Positions 1-11,000 of a DNA stretch of 21,183 nt are shown in pieces. The position numbers and the translations under genes were made by a program. The stretch comes from Larix sibirica (lineage: Eukaryota; Streptophyta; Pinopsida; Pinales; Pinaceae). The DNA lies in NCBI GenBank assembly GCA_004151065.3, contig NWUY0300011451.1:14480-35662 (forward strand). Direction: 5' to 3'. Every line of letters starts with the position of its first letter. The stretch's first letter is position 1. The notes under the pieces are model-generated. The model did not search any database and was not told the DNA's origin. It saw only the letters and a list, made by a program, of their open reading frames with translations.

Positions 1-1877
1 CATGATGTCCTTGGAAGGGAATGCATCTAGATTTACAGTCACTTGGGTGGTTTTGAAATTTGAGGGCACTTTCTTCCCCCCAGGCACCAATGGCTCTAGA
101 ATTTCCATCTTTAGGGTTCCTTGTCTCAAATCCAGTGCATACAACATCCTGTATTGTTGCCCCGTTTTGAGTTCCTTCCTTGGGAACAAAGTCTTCTGGA
201 GATCAATGTTCTCATATTTAATTTGGGAATATAACCCAAACAAACCTGCTTTAACCGGTGAGGTGGTGAGCAAAGCACCTTCTGAGGACTGTGTTTACTA
301 CTTCTAAGGCCACACCGCAGATGGGAGATTCTCCAGGATGACAGGTGCCAAAGAGGTGGGTGTTGGCGTGAATTTTGATGTTGCGCTGGATGTATTTTCA
401 GCTTTTGATCCAATGCTCCCTGATCTCTCTTTGTCGACCTCAGAGGTCGGCTCCGATGTGCTCCTTTTTCCCAATGTATCCACTTTATGGGGTGTGGGTA
501 TGACTGGTGCCCCAGTGGCCTTGCTAGGATCCAATGCTACTTTTCTCTACTCCTAACTGTCTAAGTTGGCCATCTTGTCTAACAGTGGATGTGGCTCATG
601 GAGGTAGGATGCTTCCTTGGCAGATTGTCTTTTCTGGGAGATGATCCCTCTAGGATCTTACTTGCACACTAAGCTTACTGGGAAGTTGAAAGCCGCTAGT
701 AGTTCTTCAACTACCTTTTGAGCAACTCTGATCCTAACTTTGAATGGTCCAACTTCATTAGGGACTTTGAAATTCCTGGCATTATTTCCTTTCATGAAAT
801 GTACATCATCGCAATTGAATCTCTGGCGGATGTACTCCAAGGCAAAAATCCTGGGAGTCAATGAACATTGGGAGCGTATAGGGAGCTAGCTTTGCTCCAT
901 ACACAAGGATTTCGATGTGGGTCTCAAAACAAAACCAATATCCAACAGAGCCACTTGGGTTTAGTTGGAGCAACTGTTTGCACTTTGGAAAAACTATGGG
1001 GGGGGGACAATCAAACAACAATGTATAAACCTTGGCCATGACAGTATCTACAAACATAGAAAAACAATTCATGTGAAGGGACTGGAACGACCAAATTTTC
1101 AAGTTCATTTCGACTGAAGAAATTCTTGTTTTGATAGATAATCATATATAAGAGGAGAGAACTGTATCTGAACATCTTCCTAGATGAAATTTTTTTAAAT
1201 TGCAGGTGCATAGTTTGGGTGAGAAAAGATGGAAAATCTAACTTTACAGGAGTCTCTTACTGAGATAAATCAATGAGGAAGAGGAAACCTAAATCTACAT
1301 CGTTGATTACTAGGTCATGGTCGTATCCGAGGACTTGTCATATCATAGATAGTACTTGTCTGGCTGACTCTACAAACACTTCAAGGTTGAACATCGACTG
1401 GGTACTGGGCAAATTGGCTTCTGGTGGGATTATCATGCAGATGAAAGTATCTTTGATTTCTGATGATAAATCTCTGATCTTGCCGACCGGGACTTCCTCG
1501 TCGAACTGTAGACTGGTGGTGTATTCCTCAGTGTCTGTTAATTCCATAATGAGGTCTTTGGTGATCGGGAAAACGATGGTTCCCGATCTGGAGATGACCG
1601 ATTTTCTCTCCGGGGCATACCTCTCAGCACACCATTGTACCAGCTCTAGGAAAGGCTTGGTTTGTGTTAAAATCATCTTGGCCAATCCTAAGCTCCATAA
1701 GTTGAAAAGGTCATTTACATTATTTTCCTGCTCCTAGAATTCCCTAAATAATTGATGAAGGTTTGGGAAGGAGGAAAATGGATCACGAACGTCGAAAATC
1801 TCGTCTCCAAGGTGGTCATCCTAACTGAGAACTGCTAATGCCGAGGGAGACGTTTTGAGGGCAGAAGAAAAATCCAT
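1..1877 (-). pseudogene. Retroelement-borne ORF of unknown function, copy 0 (N-terminal half, decayed)
   Basis: The start ATG at 1877 matches the start used in the other two copies and lies 134 bases downstream of a TATA box. The best-preserved stretch is 1685-1338. It encodes a segment with LVQWCAERYAPER and FPITKDLIMELT, followed by an FDEEV region and a STQSMFNLEVFVESAR stretch; these are the same blocks as in copies 1 and 2. Around 534-304 the frame encodes a Ser/Thr/Pro/Lys-rich linker with TPHKVDTLGKRST. Stops (for example just after ALAVLS, near 1825) and frameshifts (around 870 and 1210) break it, so it is a pseudogene. At five positions where copies 1 and 2 carry nonsense codons, this copy has Gln, Gln, Leu, Glu and Glu. 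I cannot assign it to a named protein family. The C-terminal coiled-coil part lies outside the window. Confidence 0.65.
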
Positions 1878-2007
1878 GGAGATGCTGGTATGGTGTAGAT
1901 AATGGTGGTATATGCACGACTTTGGGATACAAAAAGGTTGGCGAGGAGACTGCTAGAGGAGGAGGCCAGAGTGCTGGAGACAAGGTGCCTGATAAACTCT
2001 TTCGAAG

Positions 2008-2021
2008 GCATATTTATAGGG
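2008..2021 (-). promoter_or_regulatory. TATA box of the LTR ORF, copy 0
   Basis: Read on the minus strand the sequence is CCCTATAAATATGCC-like, a close match to the plant TATA consensus. It lies 134 bases upstream of the ATG at 1877. The same motif is conserved in copies 1 and 2 although flanking sequence has diverged. This predicts transcription starting about 100 bases before the ORF. It has not been tested. Confidence 0.6.
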
Positions 2022-2230
2022 AGAAATTTGAATTTGGCGGGATTTAATGCGAGGTGTACGTGGCACTCGAGGATTGGTTCTTTTCCTGAGAAGTGGTTGG
2101 ATCTTAAATGTAGGGGAACGTTTGTCTCCTAAATGACGGTGGTAATGACCATTAGGGGAGGCTTGATGGAAACGTTGAGGTGGATAATCCGAGGGAAGAA
2201 GACAGAGAAACACAAACCATAAGGGGTTTT

Positions 2231-2599
2231 AGGGATCAAGATAAGCAGTTCGGGCATACCTCTTTTTGGGCTTTGAATGAGTGTGAGGCTGCCACGTGGA
2301 GATGGCGGTTTTCATTCAGGGGTGCATCTGGTGCGTTAAACTCCAAGCCCTTTGTGTATCCTGAAAGACGTCGATCTCTCTCTTCATCTTCTCGAGATTT
2401 GTGCAAGGCTAGAACAACTTTATGGGCTGGGCCCCTCTTTCTGACAGATCACAGGCTAGTGGCTCATGGCTATAAAGCCACGGTGGAGGCTTCTTAGTGG
2501 TTTCACGGATCAAGAAAAGCGGTTCGGGGAGACCGCTTTTGGGGCCCTGAACGATTATGAAACTGACACGTGGCCTTGGTGGTTTTCATTCAGGGGTGC
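2231..2599 (-). repeat. Pair of ~95-bp repeats with G-box/ABRE cores in the LTR upstream region, copy 0
   Basis: Two related units, 2231-2325 and 2505-2599, are spaced about 274 bases apart. Each runs from a GGATCAAG-AAGC-GTTCGGG start, through an ACGTGG core, to TTTTCATTCAGGGGTGC. The first contains the palindromic G-box CCACGTGG at 2292-2299. The second contains ACACGTGGCC at 2566-2575, which matches ABRE/G-box-type plant elements. Both lie upstream of the minus-strand TATA box, in the expected place for an LTR enhancer. A regulatory role is inference. Confidence 0.5.
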
Positions 2600-2848
2600 C
2601 CCGAGCTCAATAAACATCGCGCACTTTGGGCCCCTAAATGAAATATCAACCGTTGATTTAAATCAGGCCACAATTTCGATCAAAGATTGATTTCAACTCA
2701 TCGATCGACCAATTCTTTGAAGAGCGATAATATTTATTTCCGTCCTCCCACGTCGTAACAGTTCTGATCCCTGGCTAGCAATTAAGATCTAGATACCGCT
2801 CTGTGGTGTTGTCATTAGCTGACTGGGTTGCGAATATTAGTACTAACA

Positions 2849-3330
2849 AATACGAACCAATGTTTCCTTCGTCTGGTACGAACAAGCGCAAGCTACCTTC
2901 GATGCACTAGAATGGGCTCTAACTTCTGCTCCCCAAATTTCTCCCTGGGAATTCACAAAGGATTTTATCCTTTATATTTTGGCATTAGAATATGTTGTCG
3001 CCGGAGTGCTAGTCGAATAAGATGTTGCCTGACAAGAGCATGGTATTTATTACGTGAGTAAAAAATTGTCCGTCCCACCCCTCAAATATCCTCATGAGGA
3101 GATTTTGGTCCTCACCATCATTTTTTTTGTTCAGAAGTTGTGCCATTATATCCTTCTGAGCCGAACCAAAGTAGTCGCAAACTCGAACCCGGTGTTGTAT
3201 CTTCTGAATCAATGCCTTATTCAAGGTTGCATTGCCAAATAGATCATTATCCTTCAAGAGTATGACCTCGAGTTAGTGACCCCCAAGAAAACCAAGGTGT
3301 TAGCCTTAATGTAGCTTATCACAGACTTAC
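2849..3330 (+). pseudogene. pol: Gypsy element H: RT connection and RNase H, right half, decayed
   Basis: Plus-strand translation shows the start of the gypsy RNase H region. There is an FVW followed by a QATFDALEWALTSAP stretch, then KDFILYILALE, then YYVSKKLSVPPLKYPHEE at about 3051-3105. After that come KLCHYILLSRTKVVANSNP and ILQEYDLELVTPKK, the typical linker towards integrase. It contains in-frame stops near 3020, 3240 and 3312, so it is not functional. The fragment begins exactly at the end of the LTR at 2848, with no RT upstream, so it is a 5'-truncated or interrupted pol. Its missing upstream half matches in content and frame what ends at 7328. The RNase H identification is firm from family resemblance; individual catalytic residues are not all intact. 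Confidence 0.8.
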
Positions 3331-4533
3331 CATCTAAGTTTGTGGCGTCCCCTATCATTGACCACCTGCCAGACGAACATCTGTTGACCATAGATTCTAA
3401 TGACCCTTCGTACAGGGACATTCTTGTGTATTTGCAAACCCAAAAGTTTGGCTCTCATCTTATCCATGATGACCGTCATTGCATTTGTCATCAATATCCT
3501 TGCTACCTACTCATCGACGATGTCCTCTATTGACGAGATGTTGACACCATTTTGCGATGATGCCTCACTCATGAAGAGGTTGAACATGTCTTCAACAACT
3601 ACCATATTGGGGCTTGCGATAGTCATCTCTCAGGGATGGCCACTTCCCATAAGGTCATCCGCGTTGGTGATTTATGACCAACCCTTTTCTTTGATTGCAT
3701 TACGATGGTCAAACACTGTTGCAATCCCAACTATTTGCTCCATAAGCAAGAACCCATCCTGCGACGCTCCATCCGGTGGTCGCCATTGGTCCCTTTTGCA
3801 AGTGGGCCATTGAATATATAGAATGCAATCCTACATTGGCCAACAAAATAAATTCATAATTATGGCTGTCGATTATTTCACCAAATGAGTCGAGGCCACG
3901 CCAACCTTCAACTGCACCGGCCAAATCGCGGCTTGTTTCTTTCTCAATCACGTAATCACTCTATTCAACCTCCCTTGTCAATTGGTGTCCGACCAATGTT
4001 CTCATTTTGAAGAGACTATATGGAAAGAACTATCATAGCTATTGAAATTTGAGCACCAATTCTCCTTCTTCTAACCTCAGGGAAATGGCCAAATTGAGGC
4101 TGTTAACAAGATCCTCAAAACCATGCTCCAACGGAAAGTGGACAGGCACAAATCCAATTGGAACCACATGCTTTTCTCGGCCCTATGGGCCTATCGTACA
4201 TCAACAAAAATCACGACGGGGTTCACCTATTTCCACCTTGGGCATCGAGTGGAATCAGTTCTCTTGATCTAGTGTGAAATCCCGTCCCTGCACATCATTA
4301 TTGAACTTCTACCAGAGACACTATTTTGGAACAACGCTTGATCACTCTTGAACAAGAATATGATGATCATTGTGTGACACTCCAAACGATTGAAGCCTCC
4401 AAGCATAGATTGAAATCCCACTACGACTCTCATGTCCACCCTCGTACTTTTAAGGAGGGGGATTTCATCCTTGTCTATGACCAAGTTCATGATTTTTATG
4501 TTCTGCTTCTGAAAGTTTTACCCAAAATACTAT
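3331..4533 (+). pseudogene. pol: Gypsy element H: integrase, right half of pol, decayed
   Basis: The frame continues from RNase H through a linker with LPDEHLLTIDSNDP and LVYLQTQKFGSHL. The N-terminal HHCC zinc-binding region follows, with two His codons at 3603 and 3624 and a first Cys at about 3717; a frameshift removes the rest. The DDE core is recognisable in pieces: MAVDYFTK with Asp at 3871-3873, LVSDQ with Asp at 3991-3993, and GNGQIEAVNK with Glu at 4096-4098. The two latter acids are 34 codons apart, within the normal D,D(35)E range. ALWAYRTSTK and HPRTFKEGDFILVYDQVHD mark the C-terminal part, ending near 4533. Several stops and frameshifts make this a pseudogene. It encoded the enzyme that inserts the cDNA of a Ty3/gypsy retrotransposon. 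Confidence 0.85.
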
Positions 4534-5021
4534 GATCCATATTATTTCTTATGAAATATGTGGCACTCGATTTGGATCTCTCAATATTTAGATATAATAG
4601 TTTTATCCAAAACACCTGTTTGATACTAGTTTTCTAGTAAAAAATCCCTAACTTCCATAGACTATAACTCCAAACTTATAGTCAAATAGAACTTGAAAAT
4701 TATACTACGGGTACTTTTTATGTCTATTGAGGTTCCTCAAAACTTTGCTATCTTAAACATCCCCAAAAAACGTTATAGTGAAAATGGATCCAATACCAAA
4801 TGTCAAGGACCAAATTCCCAAAATAGCATAAAAGCAGAAAGAAAGAGTAACCCAACACCTTAAGAATGAAATAAAGAGATGAATAAAAAGTCTCTTTGAG
4901 GGGAAAACTATTTTTAAAATGTATCAAATGCATAAGATTAGATGATCTCTAAAACTAGGTCTAGTCCTTGGTATATATAAGAGACATAGGGTATAATTAC
5001 AATTAAGGTCATAGACGACCA
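4534..5021. other. AT-rich stretch without a recognisable gene
   Basis: This follows the integrase of H and runs to the first ambiguous base. All six frames are broken, and I see no protein similarity or tRNA. A TATATATAAG-like motif at about 4971-4980 could be a plus-strand TATA box. By position this could be the 3' end and LTR of element H, but there is no second copy in the window to establish that. Confidence 0.5.
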
Positions 5022-5022
5022 N
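5022..5022. other. Single ambiguous base; probable contig junction
   Basis: One lone 'n' lies between AT-rich sequence and the middle of a gag gene. Two similar lone 'n' bases occur at 13493 and 20024, where sequence context also changes or repeats. Some assemblers mark adjoining contigs with an unresolved overlap by a single 'n'. That is the likely meaning here (inference). Confidence 0.6.
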
Positions 5023-6414
5023 TCAGGCTTATGATGTTCCCCCATGAAGGGAAGATCGTAAAATTGGATCTATTGACCAATTACAACCCCAAGGGGTCGG
5101 CTTATCCGGAAAATGTCCTACCCACAAATGACAGTAATATCGGCAACACGTTCATCACAAATTTTATGAGTGTTGGGTTTGATATATTTCACGATGCCCC
5201 CATGATTGGAACCTTTGAGGCTCTACCTCCTGCAACCCTAAAAGTGGAAATATCAGAGTTGTGCATTGTATTCTTTGGTAAATCCTCATCCCAACCTCAA
5301 CCTCAACCTGTCCCCTCTCCCAGTTAGTTTCCTAGAAATCAATGGGGAGCCACACCTATTCAACAAATCCCATTTTTATTTCCACCATCTAGAATCGTGA
5401 GTACGCTTGTGATGGCCACTCTTAATCCCCTGGGTTTGACGTTAGGCCTCCCCATTTGGAACCTTACCCCTCTAATACACCTCCCACACCACAGGTTGTC
5501 TTGACACCTGTGCAGGAAATTGGCACTGCCAACCATCCCCCTCTCGTAATCCCTAATCCAACTCCCCCTGCCACTCGTCCTCTTCATAAGAAAAAGGATA
5601 GGGGAAAAACAATGAATGCAACGAAACTGACGAATCCAAACAAAGCCATGAACCCTCCTTCCACTTCCACAACTCCAACACCTCCTCCTTGTGCTTTGTG
5701 CGGGTCACACTACTCATAATTGTCTAGAATTTCCCATTTTAAGCACTCATCTACATATATTAGATGATGAATCCAATGAAAAACATTCCAGTGGTCCATC
5801 TACTCGACACCCCCAAAATGTGCAACAAGTCATTGTGCACCAATTATCCTTGTGTAGTCTCTGGTCTCCATGGTCATTATTCACACCATTGCCCAGATCT
5901 ACCCGAGTATTGATTTGTACTGACCGACTTGCGCCAACTCTCTATAGAGTCTCAAGTCACCATTACAGAAGAATTTCACCCTTCAACATCTTCTTCGAGT
6001 AGGATGACCACCATTTGCTTCATTTTGTTGTTTGATGAACCTTCCACGTTATCCCATGATATTTCCATGGTATCTACAGTGATAGGCCCCTCAGAATGAT
6101 CAAGTTGATCCTTTCAAAGCGATGAATAAATATTCGAAGCGCTCACGAAACCAAAATTTCCTTGGGACGATGTGTACCATCGTGCGTATTTCATTCCCGA
6201 GGAACTTGTCCTTCCATCCTCCTCTTCGGATCAGTTTTCCATCAAGTTAAAAGAATTTATCCCTCGTGGAAATTTTGGATTGGTTCAAGAACCCAATCCC
6301 ATCCCCCGATGCCTTTGAAGAAGGTAATATGGCAAACATTTCTCCCACCATCCAGGTGGATATTTCAGTTAAGCCATGTGTCACAAAAAATATCACTTTA
6401 GTTGCCTCCTAACA
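5023..6414 (+). pseudogene. gag: Gypsy element H: gag C-terminal region with two zinc knuckles and linker to pol, decayed
   Basis: The segment opens with FPHEGKIVKLDLL and MIGTFEALPPATL blocks (5040-5270), found upstream of the zinc knuckles in plant gypsy polyproteins. A Pro/Thr-rich linker follows (5456-5690). The first CCHC knuckle starts at Cys 5690 and Cys 5699 and is split by a frameshift, with its last Cys at 5721. The second runs from Cys 5851 to Cys 5890 with His at 5875, but its second Cys is a Ser codon (5860). Then come HCPDLPEY and, around 6155-6190, a PWDDVYHRAYF stretch, and around 6350 a VDISVKPCVTKN stretch leading to RT. Many stops and frameshifts are present. I could not identify an aspartic protease active site. 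The 5' part of gag is absent, cut off by the ambiguous base at 5022. Confidence 0.7.
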
Positions 6415-7328
6415 CTCTTGAAAAGATTGTTTCCTACAAAGCACTCTTTCAAGAGTTTCGTGATGTATTCATTTGGTCATACACTGAGATGCCCTGCCTT
6501 GATCTTTCCATTGTTGAACACTAAATCGGCACATGGCCCGATGTTGTGCTAGTGTGCCAAAAGTAGAGGCCCATACACCCATTGAAAGCATCGGCCGTAA
6601 AGGTCGAGATTAAAAAATTACGCAAAGCTAATTTCATTTATCCAATTACGTATACTACATGGGTATTCAACCCTGTCCTCGTTAACAAAAAACAAGGCAC
6701 CATTCGCATTTTCATTGACTTTTGTGATATGAATTTGGCATGTTCAAAAGATAACTACCCTACCCCTTTCATATATTATATCATTGATGCTTGCACTGGA
6801 CATGAGATTCTCTCATTTATGGATAGATTATTGGGGTACAACCAAATCCAGATCATGGCAAGGAGGATCAATACAATACCGCCTTCACTACCCCATGGGG
6901 CACCTTCGCCTACCAAGTCATGCCTTTCGAGCACAAAAACGTTGGAGCTACTTTTTAGTGGACCATGTCATATTGTTTTCATGACTTGGTTCATATCATC
7001 CTCGCTTACTTGGACGACCTCATGGCATGATCCAAGAAACACTTATAGCATATAGATGACATGTGTCAGGTATTCCTCCGATGTCACAAATACAATATCC
7101 ACTTGAACCCTCTCAAATGCGTCTTTTGTGTTCCCAAAAGTCGATTATTGGGATTCATTGTTTTCCAAAAAGAGATCACTATTGATCCTTTAAAGGTTTA
7201 AGCAATTATCAACCTTCCCCCTCTGCGAACTTTGCGTCAGATACAAAGTTTCCAAGGTAAAGCCAATTTATTATGCCGTTTTATACAAGACTACACCACA
7301 ATGGTCCATGGGTTATTGCGTTTGCTGC
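6415..7328 (+). pseudogene. pol: Gypsy element H: reverse transcriptase, left half of pol, cut by LTR insertion
   Basis: A plus-strand gypsy reverse transcriptase. KALFQEFRDVFIWSY (about 6438) precedes it. The RT core includes NPVLVNKKQGTIRIFIDF (about 6670-6725), LSFMD with the first catalytic Asp at 6822-6824, and after a frameshift near 6860 the FTTPWGTFAY block and the catalytic YLDD box at 7007-7018. The thumb/connection continues as SFQGKANLL and HGLLRLL up to 7327. The frame is then broken by the LTR beginning at 7329. Stops near 6946 and 7028 add to the decay. It lacks RNase H and integrase; both are found, in matching register, at 2849-4533. Confidence 0.85.
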
Positions 7329-8074
7329 TGTTCATCCCATAGACGTTCTAAGGCTATTTTTAGAATTGTGCTTGGGCATCAATAAGTTTCACTGTTTATC
7401 TTTTTCAATACTTTAATAAAAAACCATATTCATTGTTGTTTGAACATAATGGTGATAATTCGTATTAGTATAATGTGGGCAACACTTATGATATGCCAGT
7501 AAAAACTTGAGTGAATTTGTGTTGATGAAATGTCATGAGAGAAGGTACTCACTGAAAGTAAATCTTTATCTCATGTATATAGAAAAATGTACTGAGCCAA
7601 AAGGAATTCAGTAGTTTACACAGAATGATCACAAAGCAGAATCCAAACGTTATGAGGATAATATAACGAGATTATATATCATGAATACTTCACAACATAA
7701 ATCATCTAGAAATAGTATATGAATCCCAGAACACTTATATTTGAATCAAGACTAACTTTGCAAATCATAGAAAATATATGAAAGGAGGGATGACATCAAA
7801 AAAGAAGAGATTACTAACTGAACATATCAAAGCTTTGAATCCACAGGACACCAAGATAGAGCTTGAAGTTTCTTTCTTAAATCTTGTTCAGACTTCAATT
7901 ATCTGAAGTTACACTTCTTACAAAAGAGTCGACCTGGGCTAAATCACCTTTTCTTCTATATATAGCCTCAATGGGATTTACAAAGTCTACACATGGTTTG
8001 TTACAGCCCAATGACTTACAGTTTTTATGTTTGTTGCTTTACAAAAATCAGTTACAAAAGGTTTGTCCATTGGA
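7329..8074 (-). other. LTR segment downstream of the ORF, copy 1 (no gene seen)
   Basis: This is the AT-rich 746 bp between the ORF stop and the outer LTR end. It holds no credible coding frame. A perfect palindrome CTATATATAG at 7956-7965 could act as a TATA box on either strand. The first 236 bases differ from copy 2 at about 27 positions, and the remainder matches copy 2 exactly. Confidence 0.6.
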
Positions 8075-11000
8075 CTAATGTTGACTTGTCAGTGGTGGGG
8101 ACTGGGGTCCACCCTGCTGAGGTAGAGGAACATCTTGCTGTGTTGAAGATGTCCTTACTGCTGGCTGTGCCGAGGACGTTCCGCTCGCTGATTGTGCCGA
8201 TGTAGTCCTCTCGAATTGCTGTATCTACAGAAATCTCATGATACTTTTCCAATCCTTTCCCATAAGATATTGGAAAACTCTTAGCTCTCATAGGGACATA
8301 TCCAACTCGGAATAATGCTCAAAAGTGGGCTTTGGCAGAGCTCTGAAAATGGATTGAAGGCGATTAAGCATCTAAAAATTAGTGTGAAGCTTGTCTGTAA
8401 ACATTCGGCCACTAAGATCCCGAAGATTGTCTATCAGGTGAGCCTCAGATTTCCTTGCGTCCAAAATCATGGTGTTGTAATGATCTTTTGGGTACAAGTC
8501 TCCATGTCCATCCCAAAAGGATGGGAGGCCGAGGGGAAAAACTGCTTTGAATAATTATTTGAATGAGTGAACATCATGCTTCAACTGGGCCTCCATATCA
8601 ACGACATTTTGAGCCATCATTCCCTTTGTAATCATTTTGTTGGCTTCCATTATTACTTTAGTTCTATCTCAGATGGAGTATATTTGGAGCTCGTCGAAGG
8701 TTTTTTCATTCAAAAAGTCGATTTCCGCTTTGGCCAAATCTGTCTTTTTTCTTACACTGTTTAGGGCTGAATGAGCATCTTGGGTGGTGGCTTCACCGAT
8801 TTCACACTCTTCCTGAGACATGACGAAGTGGATCCACTGTTTGGTTATCAAGGCTGCTACCTACTCCCAGATCGCAAACTTGGTGCTTTTGAGCAGAGTC
8901 TTATCGGTCAATCTTCTAGACAAGTCTTGGACGTCTTTTAGGAGATCCTCTTTAGACTGTTGTAGCTCTGAGATGGATTGGTCTCTTTTAGCCAATTTTT
9001 TGCTCATGATGATGAGCTCGTCGCACTTGGCCTTTAGCTGATCCTGCACTCGGTTCAGTTGAGCATCTTTGAGACTCATTTCCGCAATCGCCTGGGCCAG
9101 TTTTTCAGTCAGGTCCGCAGAAGATGATACTTGTAATGCGACGTACTTTTGCTGGAGGATGTCCTGGTTCTGATTTCTTAGATCATCCAACTCATTCTCT
9201 AGTGTGGCAATCTTCTCCTTTAGCTCTTGGCTATTGGCCAGGGGTCCTTATAGATCAGATTATATCACCAACACTTCGACAGTTTGGGAATGCTGAGCTT
9301 CTTTTTTAAGCCTGAAATCTCTTTGTCCTTTTCTTTCAGCATGGCCTATACTGGAGCCATGCCATTGGGATTCTGCACCAACTTGATGATCTGGTGCTCC
9401 AGGTCAATTATCTTTAACTGTTTTTATTTATTAGAAGACTTCTCAGTTTTCAGTTGCTTCTCCAATATTTGGAAAACATTCTGTAGCTTTTTGGTTCTCA
9501 TGGTGTATTTCATTACATCCCTATATACTCCCTCACCGATTTTCTGATGAAGCTCCATGATGTCCTTGGATGGGAATGCATCTAGATTCACAGTCACTTG
9601 ACTGGTTTTGAAATTAGAGGGAACTTTATTCCCCTTAGGAACCAATGGCTCTAGGATTTCCATCTTTAGGGTTCCTTGTCTTAAATCCAGTGCAGACAAC
9701 ATCCTGTATTGTTTCCCAATTTCAAGCTCTTTCTTTGGGAACAAGGTCTTTTGGAGATCAATGTTCTCATCTTTGATCTGTGAGTATAAACCGAATAAAC
9801 CTGGTTTGACCGATGAGGTGGTGACCAACATTCCTTTTGAGGACTGTTCCTCCTGCTTCTGAGGCCACGCTGTCGATGGGAAATTCTCCAGGATGATAGG
9901 TGCCAAAGAGGTGGGTGTTGGATTCACTTTTGATGTTGCGATGGATGTATTTTTAGCCTTTGATCTTTTCACTTTCGATCCAACGCTCCCTAATCTTTCT
10001 TTTTCGACTTTAGAGGTAGGCTCTAGTGTGCTCCTTTTTCCCAACGTGTCCACTTTATGGGGTGTTAGGATGATCGGTGCCTCGGTAACCTTGAAAGGAT
10101 CCAATGCGGCTTGGCTCTGCTCCCAACTGTCTAAGATGGCCATTTTGTCCAACAGTGGATGTGGCTAATGGAGGTACACTGCTGCCATGGCAACTTGTCT
10201 TTTCTGGGAGATGATCCCTCTAGGATCGTACTTGCACACTATGCTTAATGGGAAGCCGAAAGTCGCTAGTAGTTATTCAAATACTTTCTGAGTAGCTCTA
10301 CTCCTAACTTTGAATGGTCCAACCTCATTGGGGACTTTGAAAGTCCTGACATTGTTTCCTTTCATAAAATGTACATCATCGTAGTTGAATCTCTGGCGGA
10401 TGTACTCCAAGGAAAAAATTCTAGGAGTCAAGAACAATGGGAGGTTGTAAGGAGCTAGCTCTGCTCCATACACCTAGATTTCAGTGTGCGTCTCAAAACA
10501 GAACAAATATCCGACAAAGTCACTTGGGTTTAACTAGAGCAATTTTCTGCACTCTAGGAAAACTCTTGGGGGAGGGAAATCAAACATCAGTGTATAAACC
10601 TTATCCATGACAGTGTCTACAAACACCGAAAAAAATTCCTGAGAAGGGATTGAACTTTCAAGGTCATCTCGACTAAAGAAACTCTTGTTGTGATAGACAA
10701 TCATATATAAGAGGAGAGAACTATATCTAAACATCTTCCTAGATGAAATTTTTTTGAACTGTAGGTGCATAGACTGGGCGAGGAAAGACAACAAATCTAA
10801 CTTTACAGGAGTCTCTTGTTGAGATAAATTCATGAGAAAGAGGAAACCTAAATCTACATTGTCAATTAATAGGTTGTGGTCATATTCGAGGACTTGACAT
10901 ATCATTGACAGTACAGACCTAGCTGACTCTGTGAACACTTCCAGGATGAACATCGACTGAGTACTAGGAAAACTGGATTTTGGTGAGATTATCATAGGGA

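Larger units (their letters stand above)
1..2848 (-). mobile_element. Right part of a giant LTR (E, copy 0), entering the window from the left
   Basis: This segment aligns collinearly with 9556-12401 and 16087-18932, at roughly 13-15% divergence counted by eye over its first 290 bases. It ends at 2848 with ACTAACA, the same terminus as the other two copies, and then passes directly into an unrelated gypsy pol sequence. The strand given is that of the TATA box and long ORF inside it, which is also the strand of the adjacent pol in copies 1 and 2. Its left end lies outside the window. It could be a solo LTR or the outer LTR of a G element. Calling it an LTR rests on comparing boundaries among the three copies, not on seeing a complete element. 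Confidence 0.75.

Noticed and set aside
2180-2690. Two overlapping plus-strand open frames of 105 and 74 codons in LTR copy 0
   Set aside because: They fall over the duplicated G-box modules, resemble each other only because the DNA is repeated, and are not kept in copies 1 and 2.
7956-7965. Palindromic CTATATATAG as the plus-strand LTR promoter
   Set aside because: It reads the same on both strands and no plus-strand gene follows. The TATA box near 11570 is conserved in all copies and placed correctly before an ORF.
9608-10168. Plus-strand open frames of 84 and 91 codons (and the same at 16139-16699)
   Set aside because: They are antisense to the long LTR ORF, have no promoter or family resemblance, and are broken or altered in copy 0.
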